From positions 868,001 through 932,000 of the forward strand of contig NZ_LT627736.1 of NCBI RefSeq assembly GCF_900102005.1: 64,000 bases of DNA, in the 5' to 3' direction. The position numbers were made by a program, and so were the translations under genes. Shown piece by piece: positions 45,504 to 54,341 of the stretch. The stretch is from Microbacterium sp. LKL04. GTDB lineage: Bacteria; Actinomycetota; Actinomycetes; Actinomycetales; Microbacteriaceae. Each line of letters begins with the position of its first letter. The first letter of the stretch is position 1. The notes below the pieces were generated by a model. It ran no database searches. It saw nothing but the letters and a program-made list of their open reading frames with translations, and had not been told where the DNA came from.

Positions 45504-46904
45504 ATGCCCGAGACCCCGTCGCCTGGCGACCTTCCCGAGGCGCCGACGTCGCGTCGTGCGGCACGAGAGGCGCAGCGCCAGAACACGCAGAGTGTTCCTG
45601 GCGTCGACGACGCTCCTGCCGCGGAGAACCTGCAGGGCGACCGGCAGCCGGTCAGCGAGCCCGTCGCGGCTGTGCCCCCGGCATCCGCTGTCCCTCGGCG
45701 CACGCCCGTGGCGGAGCGGCCTCTCGCGTCGACGACGGCGCCGATCGACGCGCTCTTCGAGGAGAAGGGCCTGAAGGCCCCGTCGAACTCGTCGAAGCGC
45801 CACGACAAGGACCGTCGGAAGAGCCGCGTGGCGGCGTGGGGCGTGTTCGCGATCGTCCTCGCGATCATCGGCGGGCTCGTCGGCGGCGGCGTCGCCGTGT
45901 GGACCACCTATGAGGATCAGATCCGGAAGGTCCTCGGCTGGGAGGAGCCCAAAGACTTCGAGGCGGGGATGGCAGAGGGCGAGGCCAGCGTGACGGTGCT
46001 GTCGGGACAGACCGGCGCGGACATCTCCCGCGCGCTGTTCGACGCGGGCGTGACGAAGACGTCCGACGCGTTCTACTCGTACTTGATCGAGAGCGCCGAG
46101 GATCCCAGCGCGCTCAAGCCCGGCGTCTATGCGCTGCAGAAGAAGATGACCTCGGAGGCGGCCTACCAGGCTCTGCTCGACCCGACGAACAAGCAGGAGT
46201 ACACCGCGCAGCTCCGCGAGGGTCTGACGGTCGCACAATCCGTTCCGCGCATCGCGGAGGGCATCGGTCTTCCCCTGGAGGACGTCGAGAACGCCGTGAA
46301 GGACCCGAGCGCGTACGGCGTGAAGGCGGAGACGCTGGAGGGGTGGCTCTTCCCGGCCACCTACACCTTCGATCCTGACGTGACGGCGAAAGAGGTCATC
46401 CAGAGGATGGTCGATCGCACCGTGCAGGCGCTCGACGACGCCGGTGTCCCCACCGATCAGCGGGAACGGATCCTCACGGTCGCGTCCATCATCGAGAAGG
46501 AGGCGCGGTACGCCGACGACTTCTACAAGGTGTCGCGTGTCATCGAGAACCGGCTCGACCCGGCCATCAGCGACACCGACGGGCTGCTGCAGATGGACTC
46601 GACCGCGCAGTACCCGTTCCAGGACCGCGAGGGCGGCACGAGTTCGCGGGCTGAGGAGCTCGAGGACGACAACGGCTGGAACACCTACAAGAAGAAGGGT
46701 CTCCCGGTCACCCCGATCGCGAACCCGGGCGAGCTCGCGATGAAGGCGGCGCTCGAACCCGCGGACGGGCCCTGGCAGTACTTCGTCACCGTCAACCTCG
46801 AGACGGGCGAGACCGTCTTCTCGGCGACGTTCGCCGAGCACGAGAAGGCCGTCGCGCAGTACCAGCAGTGGTGCCGGGACAACCCGGACGGGGGCTGCTC
46901 CTGA
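45504..46904 (+). CDS. mltG: Endolytic murein transglycosylase MltG
   Basis: Cleaves nascent peptidoglycan at the membrane, limiting glycan strand length. 466 residues. A cytoplasmic Pro/Ala-rich, charged N-terminal segment of about 105 residues precedes one membrane helix (about 108-132), then a LysM-like domain and the YceG catalytic domain. The catalytic Glu lies in ASIIEKEARY near 330; LLQMDSTAQYPF near 361 replaces the commoner LQSDPTVxY, and LPVTPIANPGELAM near 398 is conserved. The ATG at 45504 follows CAGGAG at 7 bases. One-base overlap with aroE. Confidence 0.94.
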   Translation: MPETPSPGDLPEAPTSRRAAREAQRQNTQSVPGVDDAPAAENLQGDRQPVSEPVAAVPPASAVPRRTPVAERPLASTTAPIDALFEEKGLKAPSNSSKRHDKDRRKSRVAAWGVFAIVLAIIGGLVGGGVAVWTTYEDQIRKVLGWEEPKDFEAGMAEGEASVTVLSGQTGADISRALFDAGVTKTSDAFYSYLIESAEDPSALKPGVYALQKKMTSEAAYQALLDPTNKQEYTAQLREGLTVAQSVPRIAEGIGLPLEDVENAVKDPSAYGVKAETLEGWLFPATYTFDPDVTAKEVIQRMVDRTVQALDDAGVPTDQRERILTVASIIEKEARYADDFYKVSRVIENRLDPAISDTDGLLQMDSTAQYPFQDREGGTSSRAEELEDDNGWNTYKKKGLPVTPIANPGELAMKAALEPADGPWQYFVTVNLETGETVFSATFAEHEKAVAQYQQWCRDNPDGGCS

Positions 46905-47737
46905 TGAGCGACGTCGCCCTGGAGGTCTGGGGCGATCCGATCGACCACAGCCTGTCACCGGCGATGCACACGGCGGCCTACGGCTTCCTCGGCTGGGACT
47001 GGACGTACGGTCGACGGCGCGTGGATGAGCGTTCCTTCGACGCGGAGTTGACCGGGTTGGACGCCGCACACCGCGGCCTCTCGCTCACGATGCCGCTGAA
47101 GCACGCCGCATTCGCCGCGGCGGCCGAGCGGGACGCGCGCGCGATCCTGACCGGTGCTGCCAACACTCTCGTGCGGACGGGCGACGGATGGCGTGCCTTC
47201 AACACCGATGTCGGCGGCATCGTCGCTGCGTTGGGCGAGCAGGGCATCGTGTCCGCCCATCGGGCGCGCATCGTCGGCGCGGGGGCGACGGCATCCGCTG
47301 CCCTCGTCGCGCTGGCGGAGCTCGGGGTCGGCGAGGTCGAGATCGTCGCTCGGCGCCCGGAGGCCGCGGCAACCCTCGTGGACCTCGGCGACCGCGTCGG
47401 TGTCCACGTGACGACGGCGCTCCTGAGCGAGCCCGCGGAGCGCCGCGTCGACGTCACGATCGCGACTCTGCCCGGAGGCGTATCGGTGGAGGATTCCGTC
47501 GCTGGCGCTCTGGCGGCGACCGGCGGTCCGCTGATGGACGTCGTGTACGGTCACTGGCCGACTGATCTCTCGCGGGCGTGGGATCGCGCGGGCGGTTCGG
47601 CGCGTGGAGGAGAGGGGATGCTGCTGCACCAGGCCGTGCTGCAGATCCGCGCGTTCGCGACCGGCGGGGTCGACGAGCCGCTGCCGCGAGAGGCCGAGGT
47701 CGTGGCCGTCATGCGCCGCGCGCTCGTGGGAGACTAG
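46904..47737 (+). CDS. aroE: Shikimate dehydrogenase
   Basis: Reduces 3-dehydroshikimate with NADPH. 277 residues. [18 protein letters not shown] near residue 9 is the substrate signature. The catalytic Lys is in [10 protein letters not shown] near 66 and the paired Asp in AFNTDVGGI near 101. The Rossmann motif is [11 protein letters not shown] near 125. The ATG at 46904 overlaps the mltG stop by one base (TGATG). It opens the aro cluster aroE-aroC-aroK-aroB-(GNAT)-aroQ. Confidence 0.95.
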   Translation: MSDVALEVWGDPIDHSLSPAMHTAAYGFLGWDWTYGRRRVDERSFDAELTGLDAAHRGLSLTMPLKHAAFAAAAERDARAILTGAANTLVRTGDGWRAFNTDVGGIVAALGEQGIVSAHRARIVGAGATASAALVALAELGVGEVEIVARRPEAAATLVDLGDRVGVHVTTALLSEPAERRVDVTIATLPGGVSVEDSVAGALAATGGPLMDVVYGHWPTDLSRAWDRAGGSARGGEGMLLHQAVLQIRAFATGGVDEPLPREAEVVAVMRRALVGD

Positions 47738-47741
47738 AGCA

Positions 47742-48968
47742 ATGCTCCGCGTGCTCACCGCCGGCGAATCCCACGGCCCCGAACTCGTCGCCATCATGGA
47801 GGGCCTGCCCTCCGGCGTCCCCGTCTCGCTCGACGCGATCCGCGCCGACCTGGCCCGCCGCAAGCTCGGCTACGGCCGTGGCTCGCGGATGAAGTTCGAG
47901 GAAGACGAGCTGAACCTCTCGGGCGGCGTCCGGCACGGCCTGTCGCTCGGCAGCCCGATCGCCCTGCGCATCGGCAACACCGAGTGGCCGAAGTGGGTCG
48001 AGGTCATGAACCCCGAGCCCACCGAGCTGAGCGAACGCTCCCGCGGCCGCGGTGCCGCGCTCACGCGCCCCCGTCCCGGTCACGCCGACCTCGTGGGCAT
48101 GCAGAAGTACGACTTCGACGAGGCCCGGCCGATCCTCGAGCGCGCGAGCGCGCGCGAGACAGCCGCGCGCGTCGCGCTCGGTGCGATCGCCCGCGGCTTC
48201 CTCTCGGAGCTCGGCATCCGCCTCGTGAGCCACACGCTGTCGATCGGTCCCGTCCAGGTGCCCGAGGGGGCGGAGCTCCCCGGACCCGACGATGTCGATG
48301 CGCTCGACGCCGATCCGCTCCGCTGCTTCGACCCGGCCACGTCCGAGCGCATGGTCGCCGAGGTGGACGCCGCCAAGAAGGACGGCGACACCCTCGGCGG
48401 GATCGTCGAGGTGCTCGCCTACGGCCTGCCTCCGGGGCTCGGATCGCACGTGCACTGGGATCGGCGCCTCGACGGCAAGCTCGCCCAGGCCCTCATGAGC
48501 ATCCAGGCGATCAAGGGCGTCGAGGTCGGGGACGGGTTCGAGACCACGCGTCGTCGCGGCTCGGCGGCTCATGACGAACTCTTCGCGACCGAGGACGGCA
48601 TCACGCGCGCGTCCGACCGTGCCGGCGGCACCGAAGGCGGGATGTCGACGGGCACCGTCCTCCGCGTCCGGGCCGGGATGAAGCCCATCGCCACCGTCCC
48701 GCACGCGCTTCGTACCGTGGACGTCGCCACCGGTGACACGGCCGCTGCCCACCACCAGCGCTCGGATGTCTGCGCGGTGCCGGCAGCCGGCGTCGTCGCC
48801 GAGGCGATGGTCGCGATCGTGCTCGCCGACGCGGTCCTCGAGAAGTTCGGCGGCGACAGCGTCCGTGAGACGCGTCGCAACCTCGAGACCTACCTCGAGG
48901 CGATCCCCGAGACGCTGAAGACGACCCCTGCGTCCGAGGCGGCACTCCTCGCGCATGACCTCGCCTGA
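47742..48968 (+). CDS. aroC: Chorismate synthase
   Basis: Converts EPSP to chorismate using reduced FMN. 408 residues. The N-terminal [18 protein letters not shown] contains the catalytic [22 protein letters not shown] near 104 and the C-terminal [17 protein letters not shown] near 340 are FMN/substrate regions, with the second His in the AAHHQRSD block. ATG at 47742, 4 bases after aroE; the open frame extends upstream inside aroE but is not used. 14-base overlap with aroK. Confidence 0.97.
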   Translation: MLRVLTAGESHGPELVAIMEGLPSGVPVSLDAIRADLARRKLGYGRGSRMKFEEDELNLSGGVRHGLSLGSPIALRIGNTEWPKWVEVMNPEPTELSERSRGRGAALTRPRPGHADLVGMQKYDFDEARPILERASARETAARVALGAIARGFLSELGIRLVSHTLSIGPVQVPEGAELPGPDDVDALDADPLRCFDPATSERMVAEVDAAKKDGDTLGGIVEVLAYGLPPGLGSHVHWDRRLDGKLAQALMSIQAIKGVEVGDGFETTRRRGSAAHDELFATEDGITRASDRAGGTEGGMSTGTVLRVRAGMKPIATVPHALRTVDVATGDTAAAHHQRSDVCAVPAAGVVAEAMVAIVLADAVLEKFGGDSVRETRRNLETYLEAIPETLKTTPASEAALLAHDLA

Positions 48969-49500
48969 CGCCCGGGCGATCGTGCTCATCGGTCCCATGG
49001 GGGCCGGCAAGACGAGCGTCGGTAAACGGGTGGCGAAGCGACTCGGGCGCACCTTCCACGACACCGACGCGATGATCGTCCGCGCTCACGGGCCCATCGC
49101 GGACCTGTTCGCGACACACGGTGAGCCGCACTTCCGCTCTCTCGAACGGGATGCGGTCGCGCAAGCCCTGAGCAGCGGCGGCGTCGTCTCGCTCGGCGGA
49201 GGAGCCGTGCTCGACGAGGCCACCCGGGAGCGACTGCGCTCACACCGTGTGGCCCTGCTGACCGTCGCGCCGCGCGTCGTCGCCCGTCGATTGGGCGAAG
49301 CGGCATCCCGCCCCCTGCTGTCGGGGGACGACGAGACGCCGATCCAGCGCTGGGAGCGCATCTATGCGGAACGGCGGCCCGTCTACGAGGCCGTCGCCGA
49401 TGCGACCTTCGACACGTCGTCGGGGCCGCTCGAGAACATCGTGACCGCCATCGCGGACTGGGCAGGGCCCGCCGCCGACACCTCGGGAGTCACCCCATGA
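48955..49500 (+). CDS. aroK: Shikimate kinase
   Basis: Phosphorylates shikimate. 181 residues, P-loop kinase. Walker A is [20 protein letters not shown] near residues 12-31. HDTDAMI near 35 holds the substrate Asp, FRSLERDAV near 61 the Arg, and [11 protein letters not shown] near 77 the second GGG motif. ATG at 48955 lies inside the end of aroC. The stop overlaps aroB by ATGA. Confidence 0.96.
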   Translation: MTSPDARAIVLIGPMGAGKTSVGKRVAKRLGRTFHDTDAMIVRAHGPIADLFATHGEPHFRSLERDAVAQALSSGGVVSLGGGAVLDEATRERLRSHRVALLTVAPRVVARRLGEAASRPLLSGDDETPIQRWERIYAERRPVYEAVADATFDTSSGPLENIVTAIADWAGPAADTSGVTP

Positions 49501-50576
49501 CCCACACCACCATCAGCGTCACCGGGGCCTCGCCCTACGACATCCACGTCGGTCGGGGCCTGCTCGCCGGTGTCCGCGAGCACTTCGCCCCCACCGTCAA
49601 GAAGGTGTTGATCGTGCACACCCCGCGCCTGGGTGCGAAGGCGGCCGACCTGCGTGAACTGCTCCTCGCCGACGGCTCGCTCGAGGTGCTCACCGCCGAG
49701 GTCCCCGACGCCGAGGACGGCAAGCGCATCGAGGTCGCCGCCTTCTGCTGGCAGGTCATGGGGCAGGCCGACTTCACCCGCACCGACGCGGTCATCGGCT
49801 TCGGCGGCGGCGCCGTGACGGACCTCGCGGGGTTCGTGGCGGCATCCTGGCTGCGCGGAGTGCAGGTCGTGCAGATCCCGACGACCGTCCTCGGGATGGT
49901 GGATGCCGCTGTCGGCGGCAAGACCGGTGTCAACACGGCCGAGGGGAAGAACCTCGTCGGCGCGTTCTGGGCTCCCCGTTCGGTGATCTGCGACCTCGAC
50001 GTGCTCGACACGCTGCCGCGCAACGAGACGGTCGCCGGTTTCGCGGAGGTCGTGAAGGCCGGCTTCATCTGGTACCCCGAGATCCTCGACATCGTCGAGC
50101 GCGACCCCGAGGCGGCGGTCGACCCGACGACGGACGAATTCCGCCGGTGCATCGAGCTCGCGATCGAGATGAAGGCGCGCGTGGTGAGCGAGGACTTCCG
50201 CGAGGCAGGCCTGCGTGAAGTACTGAACTACGGCCACACCCTGGGTCACGCGATCGAGCACGCCGAGCGGTACCGCTGGCGCCACGGCGCCGCCATCTCG
50301 ATCGGCATGATGTACGCCGCCGAGCTCTCGCGCCTCGCCGGGCGGCTCTCGGACGACGACGTCGCGCGCCACCGCCGGATCTTCGACCTCCTGGGCCTTC
50401 CCACGAGCTATCGGATGGATGGCTGGCAGCACCTGCTGGGCGTCATGCAGCGCGACAAGAAGTCGCGCGCCGGCATGCTCCGCTTCATCGTCCTCGACGC
50501 GATCGGCAAGCCCACCGTCATGCAGGCTCCCGACGAGTCGCTGCTGTTCGCGGCGTACCAGGAGATCGCCGGGTGA
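49497..50576 (+). CDS. aroB: 3-dehydroquinate synthase
   Basis: Second step of the shikimate pathway, NAD- and metal-dependent. 359 residues. GFGGGAVTDLAGFVAASW near residue 101, TTVLGMVDAAVGGKTGVN near 127-144, and the metal-site residues in the ATVAGFAEVVKAGFI-type VAGFAEVVKAGF near 178 and NYGHTLGHAIEH near 242 are all intact. Coupled by ATGA/GTGA overlaps to aroK and the GNAT gene. Confidence 0.97.
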   Translation: MTHTTISVTGASPYDIHVGRGLLAGVREHFAPTVKKVLIVHTPRLGAKAADLRELLLADGSLEVLTAEVPDAEDGKRIEVAAFCWQVMGQADFTRTDAVIGFGGGAVTDLAGFVAASWLRGVQVVQIPTTVLGMVDAAVGGKTGVNTAEGKNLVGAFWAPRSVICDLDVLDTLPRNETVAGFAEVVKAGFIWYPEILDIVERDPEAAVDPTTDEFRRCIELAIEMKARVVSEDFREAGLREVLNYGHTLGHAIEHAERYRWRHGAAISIGMMYAAELSRLAGRLSDDDVARHRRIFDLLGLPTSYRMDGWQHLLGVMQRDKKSRAGMLRFIVLDAIGKPTVMQAPDESLLFAAYQEIAG

Positions 50577-51106
50577 CGGATGCCGCGGTCCGCCGCGTCC
50601 GCCTGCACGAGTGGCGCGAGGTCCGCGACCTCCGCATCCGCGCGGTCAGCGATCCGGTCGCGTCCATCGCGTTTCTGACCACCCGCGAGCAGGAGCTCGC
50701 CCGCGACGACGTGCACTGGCAGTCGCGGACCGCCGACGCCGCCTTGGGTCAGAACGCGGCGCAGTTCGTCGCGATCGCGGGGGAGCGGTGGGTCGGCTCC
50801 GCGACGGTCCTCATCCGGGATGCCGGTGCTGCCGACGCCCTGGGCCGCGGCGTCGCCGCCCCGCGGGCCGAGCTCGTCGGTGTCTTCGTCGATGCCGGCC
50901 ACCGCGGGCGGGGTGTCCTCGACGAGCTCGTGGCCGCGGCATCCGCCTGGGCAGAGGCCGTCGGCGCCGACGGGCTCACCCTCGACGTCCACATCGACAA
51001 CGCCCGCGCGCAGGCGGCCTACCGCCGGCTCGGATTCATCGCGACGGGACTTGGCCTCGACACCGAGGTCGGCCGTGAGATCCAGATGCACCGCCCGTCC
51101 CAGTAG
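50573..51106 (+). CDS. GNAT family N-acetyltransferase
   Basis: 177 residues, one GNAT domain. The acetyl-CoA loop is seen in ELVGVFVDAGHRGRGVLDEL near residue 101 (V-x5-RGxGV), and ARAQAAYRRLGFIATGLG near 146 is the C-terminal motif B. The substrate is unknown. It is translationally coupled to aroB by GTGA and sits inside the shikimate cluster, but aroQ downstream has its own -10 box. Confidence 0.88.
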   Translation: MTDAAVRRVRLHEWREVRDLRIRAVSDPVASIAFLTTREQELARDDVHWQSRTADAALGQNAAQFVAIAGERWVGSATVLIRDAGAADALGRGVAAPRAELVGVFVDAGHRGRGVLDELVAAASAWAEAVGADGLTLDVHIDNARAQAAYRRLGFIATGLGLDTEVGREIQMHRPSQ

Positions 51107-51109
51107 GGT
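51104..51109 (+). promoter_or_regulatory. -10 element of aroQ, leaderless spacing
   Basis: TAGGGT, then 6 bases, then the GTG at 51116. The hexamer overlaps the stop codon of the GNAT gene. Confidence 0.5.
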
Positions 51110-51115
51110 CGTCAC

Positions 51116-51562
51116 GTGTCGACCCCCCGCCGCCTGCTGCTCGTCAACGGACCGAACCTGAACCTTCTCGGCATCCGTGAACCCGACGTCTACGGGCACG
51201 ACACCCTCGCCGACGTCGAGGCGCTCGTCGAGCGGACCGCCGCGGAGTCCGGTTACGAGGTGCGCGCGGTGCAGAGCAATCACGAAGGCGTCCTGATCGA
51301 CGCGATCCACGCGGCCCGCACGGACTGCGCTGCGATCGTCATCAACCCGGGCGGGCTGACGCACACGTCCGTCGTGCTGCGCGACGCTCTTTCGGGCGTC
51401 GCGCTCCCCGTCGCCGAGGTCCACATCTCCGACGTGATGGCCCGGGAACCGTTCCGCCACCACTCCTACGTCGCCGACGTCGCGGTGGTGCATGTCGTCG
51501 GCCGCGGGGTCGCCGGATACGCCGACGCGACCCGCGAACTGCTCTCGACCCTCGCCGGCTGA
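51116..51562 (+). CDS. aroQ: 3-dehydroquinate dehydratase, type II
   Basis: Dehydrates 3-dehydroquinate; dodecameric type II enzyme. 148 residues. LLVNGPNLNLLGIREPDVYG near residues 8-27 carries the catalytic Arg and Tyr. QSNHEGVLIDAIH near 53, INPGGLTHTSVVLRDAL near 81 and VEVHISD-type AEVHISDVMARE near 100 (catalytic His) are conserved. GTG start. Confidence 0.97.
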   Translation: MSTPRRLLLVNGPNLNLLGIREPDVYGHDTLADVEALVERTAAESGYEVRAVQSNHEGVLIDAIHAARTDCAAIVINPGGLTHTSVVLRDALSGVALPVAEVHISDVMAREPFRHHSYVADVAVVHVVGRGVAGYADATRELLSTLAG

Positions 51563-51594
51563 CCGCTTTCCGGGGCGGGTGCCGCGGCATCCCG

Positions 51595-51600
51595 TAGAAT
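51595..51600 (+). promoter_or_regulatory. -10 element of efp
   Basis: TAGAAT predicts a start near 51607 and a leader of about 46 bases before the efp ATG. Confidence 0.5.
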
Positions 51601-51652
51601 CGATCGTCGGCCGCATCGGCCTCGAACCCACCGAACGGAAAATCGCACTCTC

Positions 51653-52213
51653 ATGGCATCCACTGCAGACATCAAGAACGGCGTCGTCCTGTCCATCGAC
51701 GGACAGCTCTGGAACGTCGTCGAGTTCCAGCACGTGAAGCCCGGTAAGGGTGGCGCCTTCGTCCGCACGAAGCTCAAGAACGTCGTCTCGGGCAAGGTCG
51801 TCGACCGCACCTACAACGCGGGCGCGAAGATCGAGATCGAGAACGTCGACCGCCGCGACTTCACGTACCTCTACAACGACGGCGACAGCTACGTCTTCAT
51901 GGACGTCGCCGACTACGACCAGCTGAACGTCTCGGCCACCGTCGTCGGCGACGCGGCCAACTACCTGCTCGAGAACCAGCAGGTGCAGATCGCGCTCAAC
52001 AACGGCAACCCGCTCTACGTCGAGATGCCCGCCTCGGTCGTCCTCGAGATCACGTACACCGAGCCGGGCCTGCAGGGCGACCGCTCCTCGGCCGGCACGA
52101 AGTCCGCGACCCTCGAGACCGGCTACGAGATCCAGGTCCCGCTGTTCGTGGACCAGGGCACCAAGGTCAAGGTCGACACGCGCACCGGGGACTACCTCGG
52201 CCGCGTGAACTGA
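51653..52213 (+). CDS. efp: Elongation factor P
   Basis: Rescues ribosomes at polyproline; tRNA-like three-domain protein. 186 residues. The tip loop is [15 protein letters not shown] near residues 29-43; a Lys at the tip and the PGKGGA form are seen in actinobacteria. The C-terminal OB domain ends with [10 protein letters not shown]. The ATG at 51653 is followed by ASTADIKNG. nusB follows after 7 bases. Confidence 0.97.
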   Translation: MASTADIKNGVVLSIDGQLWNVVEFQHVKPGKGGAFVRTKLKNVVSGKVVDRTYNAGAKIEIENVDRRDFTYLYNDGDSYVFMDVADYDQLNVSATVVGDAANYLLENQQVQIALNNGNPLYVEMPASVVLEITYTEPGLQGDRSSAGTKSATLETGYEIQVPLFVDQGTKVKVDTRTGDYLGRVN

Positions 52214-52220
52214 CCGCCCG

Positions 52221-52628
52221 ATGAGCGCTCGGAGCAAGGCGCGCAAGCGCGCCCTCGACATCCTGTACCAGTCCGACATCCGGGGCGATGACCTCGGCGT
52301 CACCCTCGCCGCCGAGGCCAAGCGCGCGGCGAACGAGCCGGCGCGCGAGGCCTCCTGGCTGTATGCCCGCGAGATCGTGGACGGCGTCATCGACGCGCAG
52401 AGCGAGATCGACGAGCAGATCGTCACGCACGCGCGTGACTGGAAGCTCGAGCGGATGCCGGCGGTCGACCGCGCGATCCTCCGCATCGGGGTGTGGGAGA
52501 TCCTGCACAACGACCAGATCCCGACCGCGGTCGCCATCGACGAGGCGGTGGAGCTCGCGAAGGAGTTCTCCACCGACGACTCCGGCTCGTTCGTGCACGG
52601 CGTCCTCGCCCGCATCGCGCGCTCCTGA
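52221..52628 (+). CDS. nusB: Transcription antitermination factor NusB
   Basis: Part of the rRNA antitermination complex with NusE. 135 residues, all-helical. RSKARKRALDILYQSDIRG near residue 3 and VDRAILRIGVWEILHN near 79 (conserved hydrophobic RNA/NusE face), then AIDEAVELAKEFSTDDS near 98. It is co-transcribed with efp. The region after it holds a long hairpin and the pyr promoter. Confidence 0.96.
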   Translation: MSARSKARKRALDILYQSDIRGDDLGVTLAAEAKRAANEPAREASWLYAREIVDGVIDAQSEIDEQIVTHARDWKLERMPAVDRAILRIGVWEILHNDQIPTAVAIDEAVELAKEFSTDDSGSFVHGVLARIARS

Positions 52629-52661
52629 CCCGAGGGCCGGCGACCCGGCACATCCACCGAC

Positions 52662-52720
52662 AGACGGCATCCCGTCCGAGATACGCGGCTTCGCGTCGAG
52701 TCTCGGCCGCGATGCCGTCT
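52662..52720. repeat. Long palindromic hairpin between nusB and pyrR
   Basis: AGACGGCATC at 52662-52671 pairs with GATGCCGTCT at 52711-52720. Within it CCGAGA pairs with TCTCGG, and ACGCG-GCTT-CGCGT closes the tip. The whole 59-base element can fold as one branched rod. It may be the nusB terminator or a REP-like palindrome. Confidence 0.7.
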
Positions 52721-52780
52721 CTCGTCGGCGGGGGAGTCCTGGAGAGCGACCGGATGCCGCGGCTCACCGCCCGGCCCCGC

Positions 52781-52786
52781 TAGAGT
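52781..52786 (+). promoter_or_regulatory. -10 element of the pyr operon
   Basis: TAGAGT predicts a start near 52793, leaving a 50-base leader made almost entirely of the PyrR hairpin and ribosome site. Confidence 0.55.
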
Positions 52787-52802
52787 GGTCTCGTACAAGC
52801 AA

Positions 52803-52836
52803 CCTTTAACACCGTCCTGTGAGGCGGAGAAGGGAG
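52803..52836 (+). promoter_or_regulatory. PyrR-binding RNA hairpin over the pyrR ribosome site
   Basis: CCTT (52803-52806) pairs with AAGG (52830-52833). CCG (52812-52814) pairs with CGG (52825-52827), and CC/GG encloses the loop TGTGA. This matches the PyrR-binding loop consensus (stem, bulge, purine-rich loop ending in GAGG). The base includes GGGAG at 52832-52836, the ribosome site of pyrR, so PyrR bound with UMP would block translation as described in Mycobacterium smegmatis. Confidence 0.75.
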
Positions 52837-52842
52837 CGGCGG

Positions 52843-53373
52843 ATGACTTCGCGCATCGTCTTGCACGACGCTGACATCGCCCGCGCACTCACGCGCATCT
52901 CTCACGAGATCCTCGAGTCGAACAAGGGCCCCGACGGGCTCGTGCTCCTTGGGATCCCCACTCGGGGCGTCACCCTCGCCGAACGCATCGCGGGGCTCAT
53001 CGCGTCGTTCACGGGCGTGACCGTCCCGGTCGGATCGCTCGACGTCACGATGTACCGCGACGATCTGCACCGGAATCCCACGCGGACGCCGCGCCCCACC
53101 GAGATCCCGCCCGGCGGCATCGACGCGAAGACCGTGGTCCTCGTCGACGACGTGCTGTTCTCGGGCCGGTCCATCCGTGCCGCCCTCGACGCGCTGCAGG
53201 ACATCGGCCGGCCCGCCGTCGTGCGCCTCGCGATCCTCGTGGACCGCGGTCACCGCGAACTCCCCATCCGGCCGGACTTCGTCGGCAAGAACCTGCCGAG
53301 CTCGCGTGACGAGCGCGTCAACGTGCGGCTGGCCGACGTCGACGGCGCCGAAGAGGTGACGATCGCGTCATGA
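52843..53373 (+). CDS. pyrR: Pyrimidine operon regulator PyrR / uracil phosphoribosyltransferase
   Basis: RNA-binding PRTase that represses the pyr operon when UMP is plentiful. 176 residues. The PRPP-binding motif is [20 protein letters not shown] near residues 99-118; [18 protein letters not shown] near 33 is also conserved. I chose the ATG at 52843 with GGGAG 6 bases upstream; an upstream ATG at 52819 would place the hairpin inside the gene. It overlaps pyrB by ATGA. Confidence 0.96.
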   Translation: MTSRIVLHDADIARALTRISHEILESNKGPDGLVLLGIPTRGVTLAERIAGLIASFTGVTVPVGSLDVTMYRDDLHRNPTRTPRPTEIPPGGIDAKTVVLVDDVLFSGRSIRAALDALQDIGRPAVVRLAILVDRGHRELPIRPDFVGKNLPSSRDERVNVRLADVDGAEEVTIAS

Positions 53374-54341
53374 GACACCTCCTCGACACCCGCACCCTCA
53401 GTCGGGACGACGCGCTCCGCATCCTCGACGTCGCCGAGGACATGCGTGACACGCAGTCCCGCGAGGTCAAGAAGCTCCCCACCCTCCGCGGCAAGACCGT
53501 CGTCAATCTCTTCTTCGAGGACTCGACGCGCACCCGGATCTCCTTCGAGGCGGCTGCCAAGCGGCTCTCGGCCGACGTCATCAACTTCTCCGCGAAGGGG
53601 TCCTCGGTCTCCAAGGGAGAGTCCCTTCAGGACACCGCGCAAACCCTGCAGGCGATGGGCGCCGACGCGGTCGTGATCCGTCACGGTGCCTCGGGAGCCC
53701 CGCACACGCTCGCGACGAGCGGATGGATCTCCGCAGGGGTGCTCAACGCCGGCGACGGAACGCACGAGCACCCGACGCAGGCTCTGCTGGACGCGTTCAC
53801 CATCCGCAAGCGCTTCTTCGGCGACGACAGCCGGGGCCGCGACCTCACGGGGCTCCGCGTCGCGATCGTCGGCGACATCCTGCACTCGCGCGTCGCGCGG
53901 TCGAACGTCTGGCTGCTGACGACGCTCGGGGCCCGGGTCACCCTGGTGGCACCTCCGACGCTGGTCCCGCAGGACGTCTCGGCCTGGCCGGTGACGATCT
54001 CCTACGACCTCGACCAGGCCATCGCGTCGGCGCCGGACGCCGTCATGATGCTCCGCATCCAGCTGGAGCGGATGAATGCGGCCTATTTCCCCACTGAACG
54101 GGAGTATTCACGCCGCTGGGGCTTGGATGCCGCGCGGATGGGATCTCTTCCGACCGCTAGCATTGTCATGCACCCCGGACCCATGAACCGGGGTCTGGAG
54201 ATCTCCGCCGACGCCGCCGATTCACCACGATCGACCGTGCTCGAGCAGGTCGCGAACGGTGTCTCGGTCCGCATGGCGGCGCTCTACCTGCTCCTGGCGG
54301 GGGAGCGACCCACCACCCACCCACAGGAGGAGGCCCGATGA
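53370..54341 (+). CDS. pyrB: Aspartate carbamoyltransferase catalytic subunit
   Basis: Joins carbamoyl phosphate and aspartate. 323 residues. [20 protein letters not shown] near residues 49-68 is the carbamoyl-phosphate signature, [12 protein letters not shown] near 133 the hinge, and [12 protein letters not shown] near 268 the aspartate loop. No regulatory PyrI is encoded. Coupled to pyrR and pyrC by ATGA overlaps. Confidence 0.97.
   Translation: MRHLLDTRTLSRDDALRILDVAEDMRDTQSREVKKLPTLRGKTVVNLFFEDSTRTRISFEAAAKRLSADVINFSAKGSSVSKGESLQDTAQTLQAMGADAVVIRHGASGAPHTLATSGWISAGVLNAGDGTHEHPTQALLDAFTIRKRFFGDDSRGRDLTGLRVAIVGDILHSRVARSNVWLLTTLGARVTLVAPPTLVPQDVSAWPVTISYDLDQAIASAPDAVMMLRIQLERMNAAYFPTEREYSRRWGLDAARMGSLPTASIVMHPGPMNRGLEISADAADSPRSTVLEQVANGVSVRMAALYLLLAGERPTTHPQEEAR

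Noticed and set aside
52787..52842. Transcription attenuator before pyrR.
   Set aside because: There is no second terminator stem or T-run; the single hairpin overlaps the ribosome site, fitting translational control.
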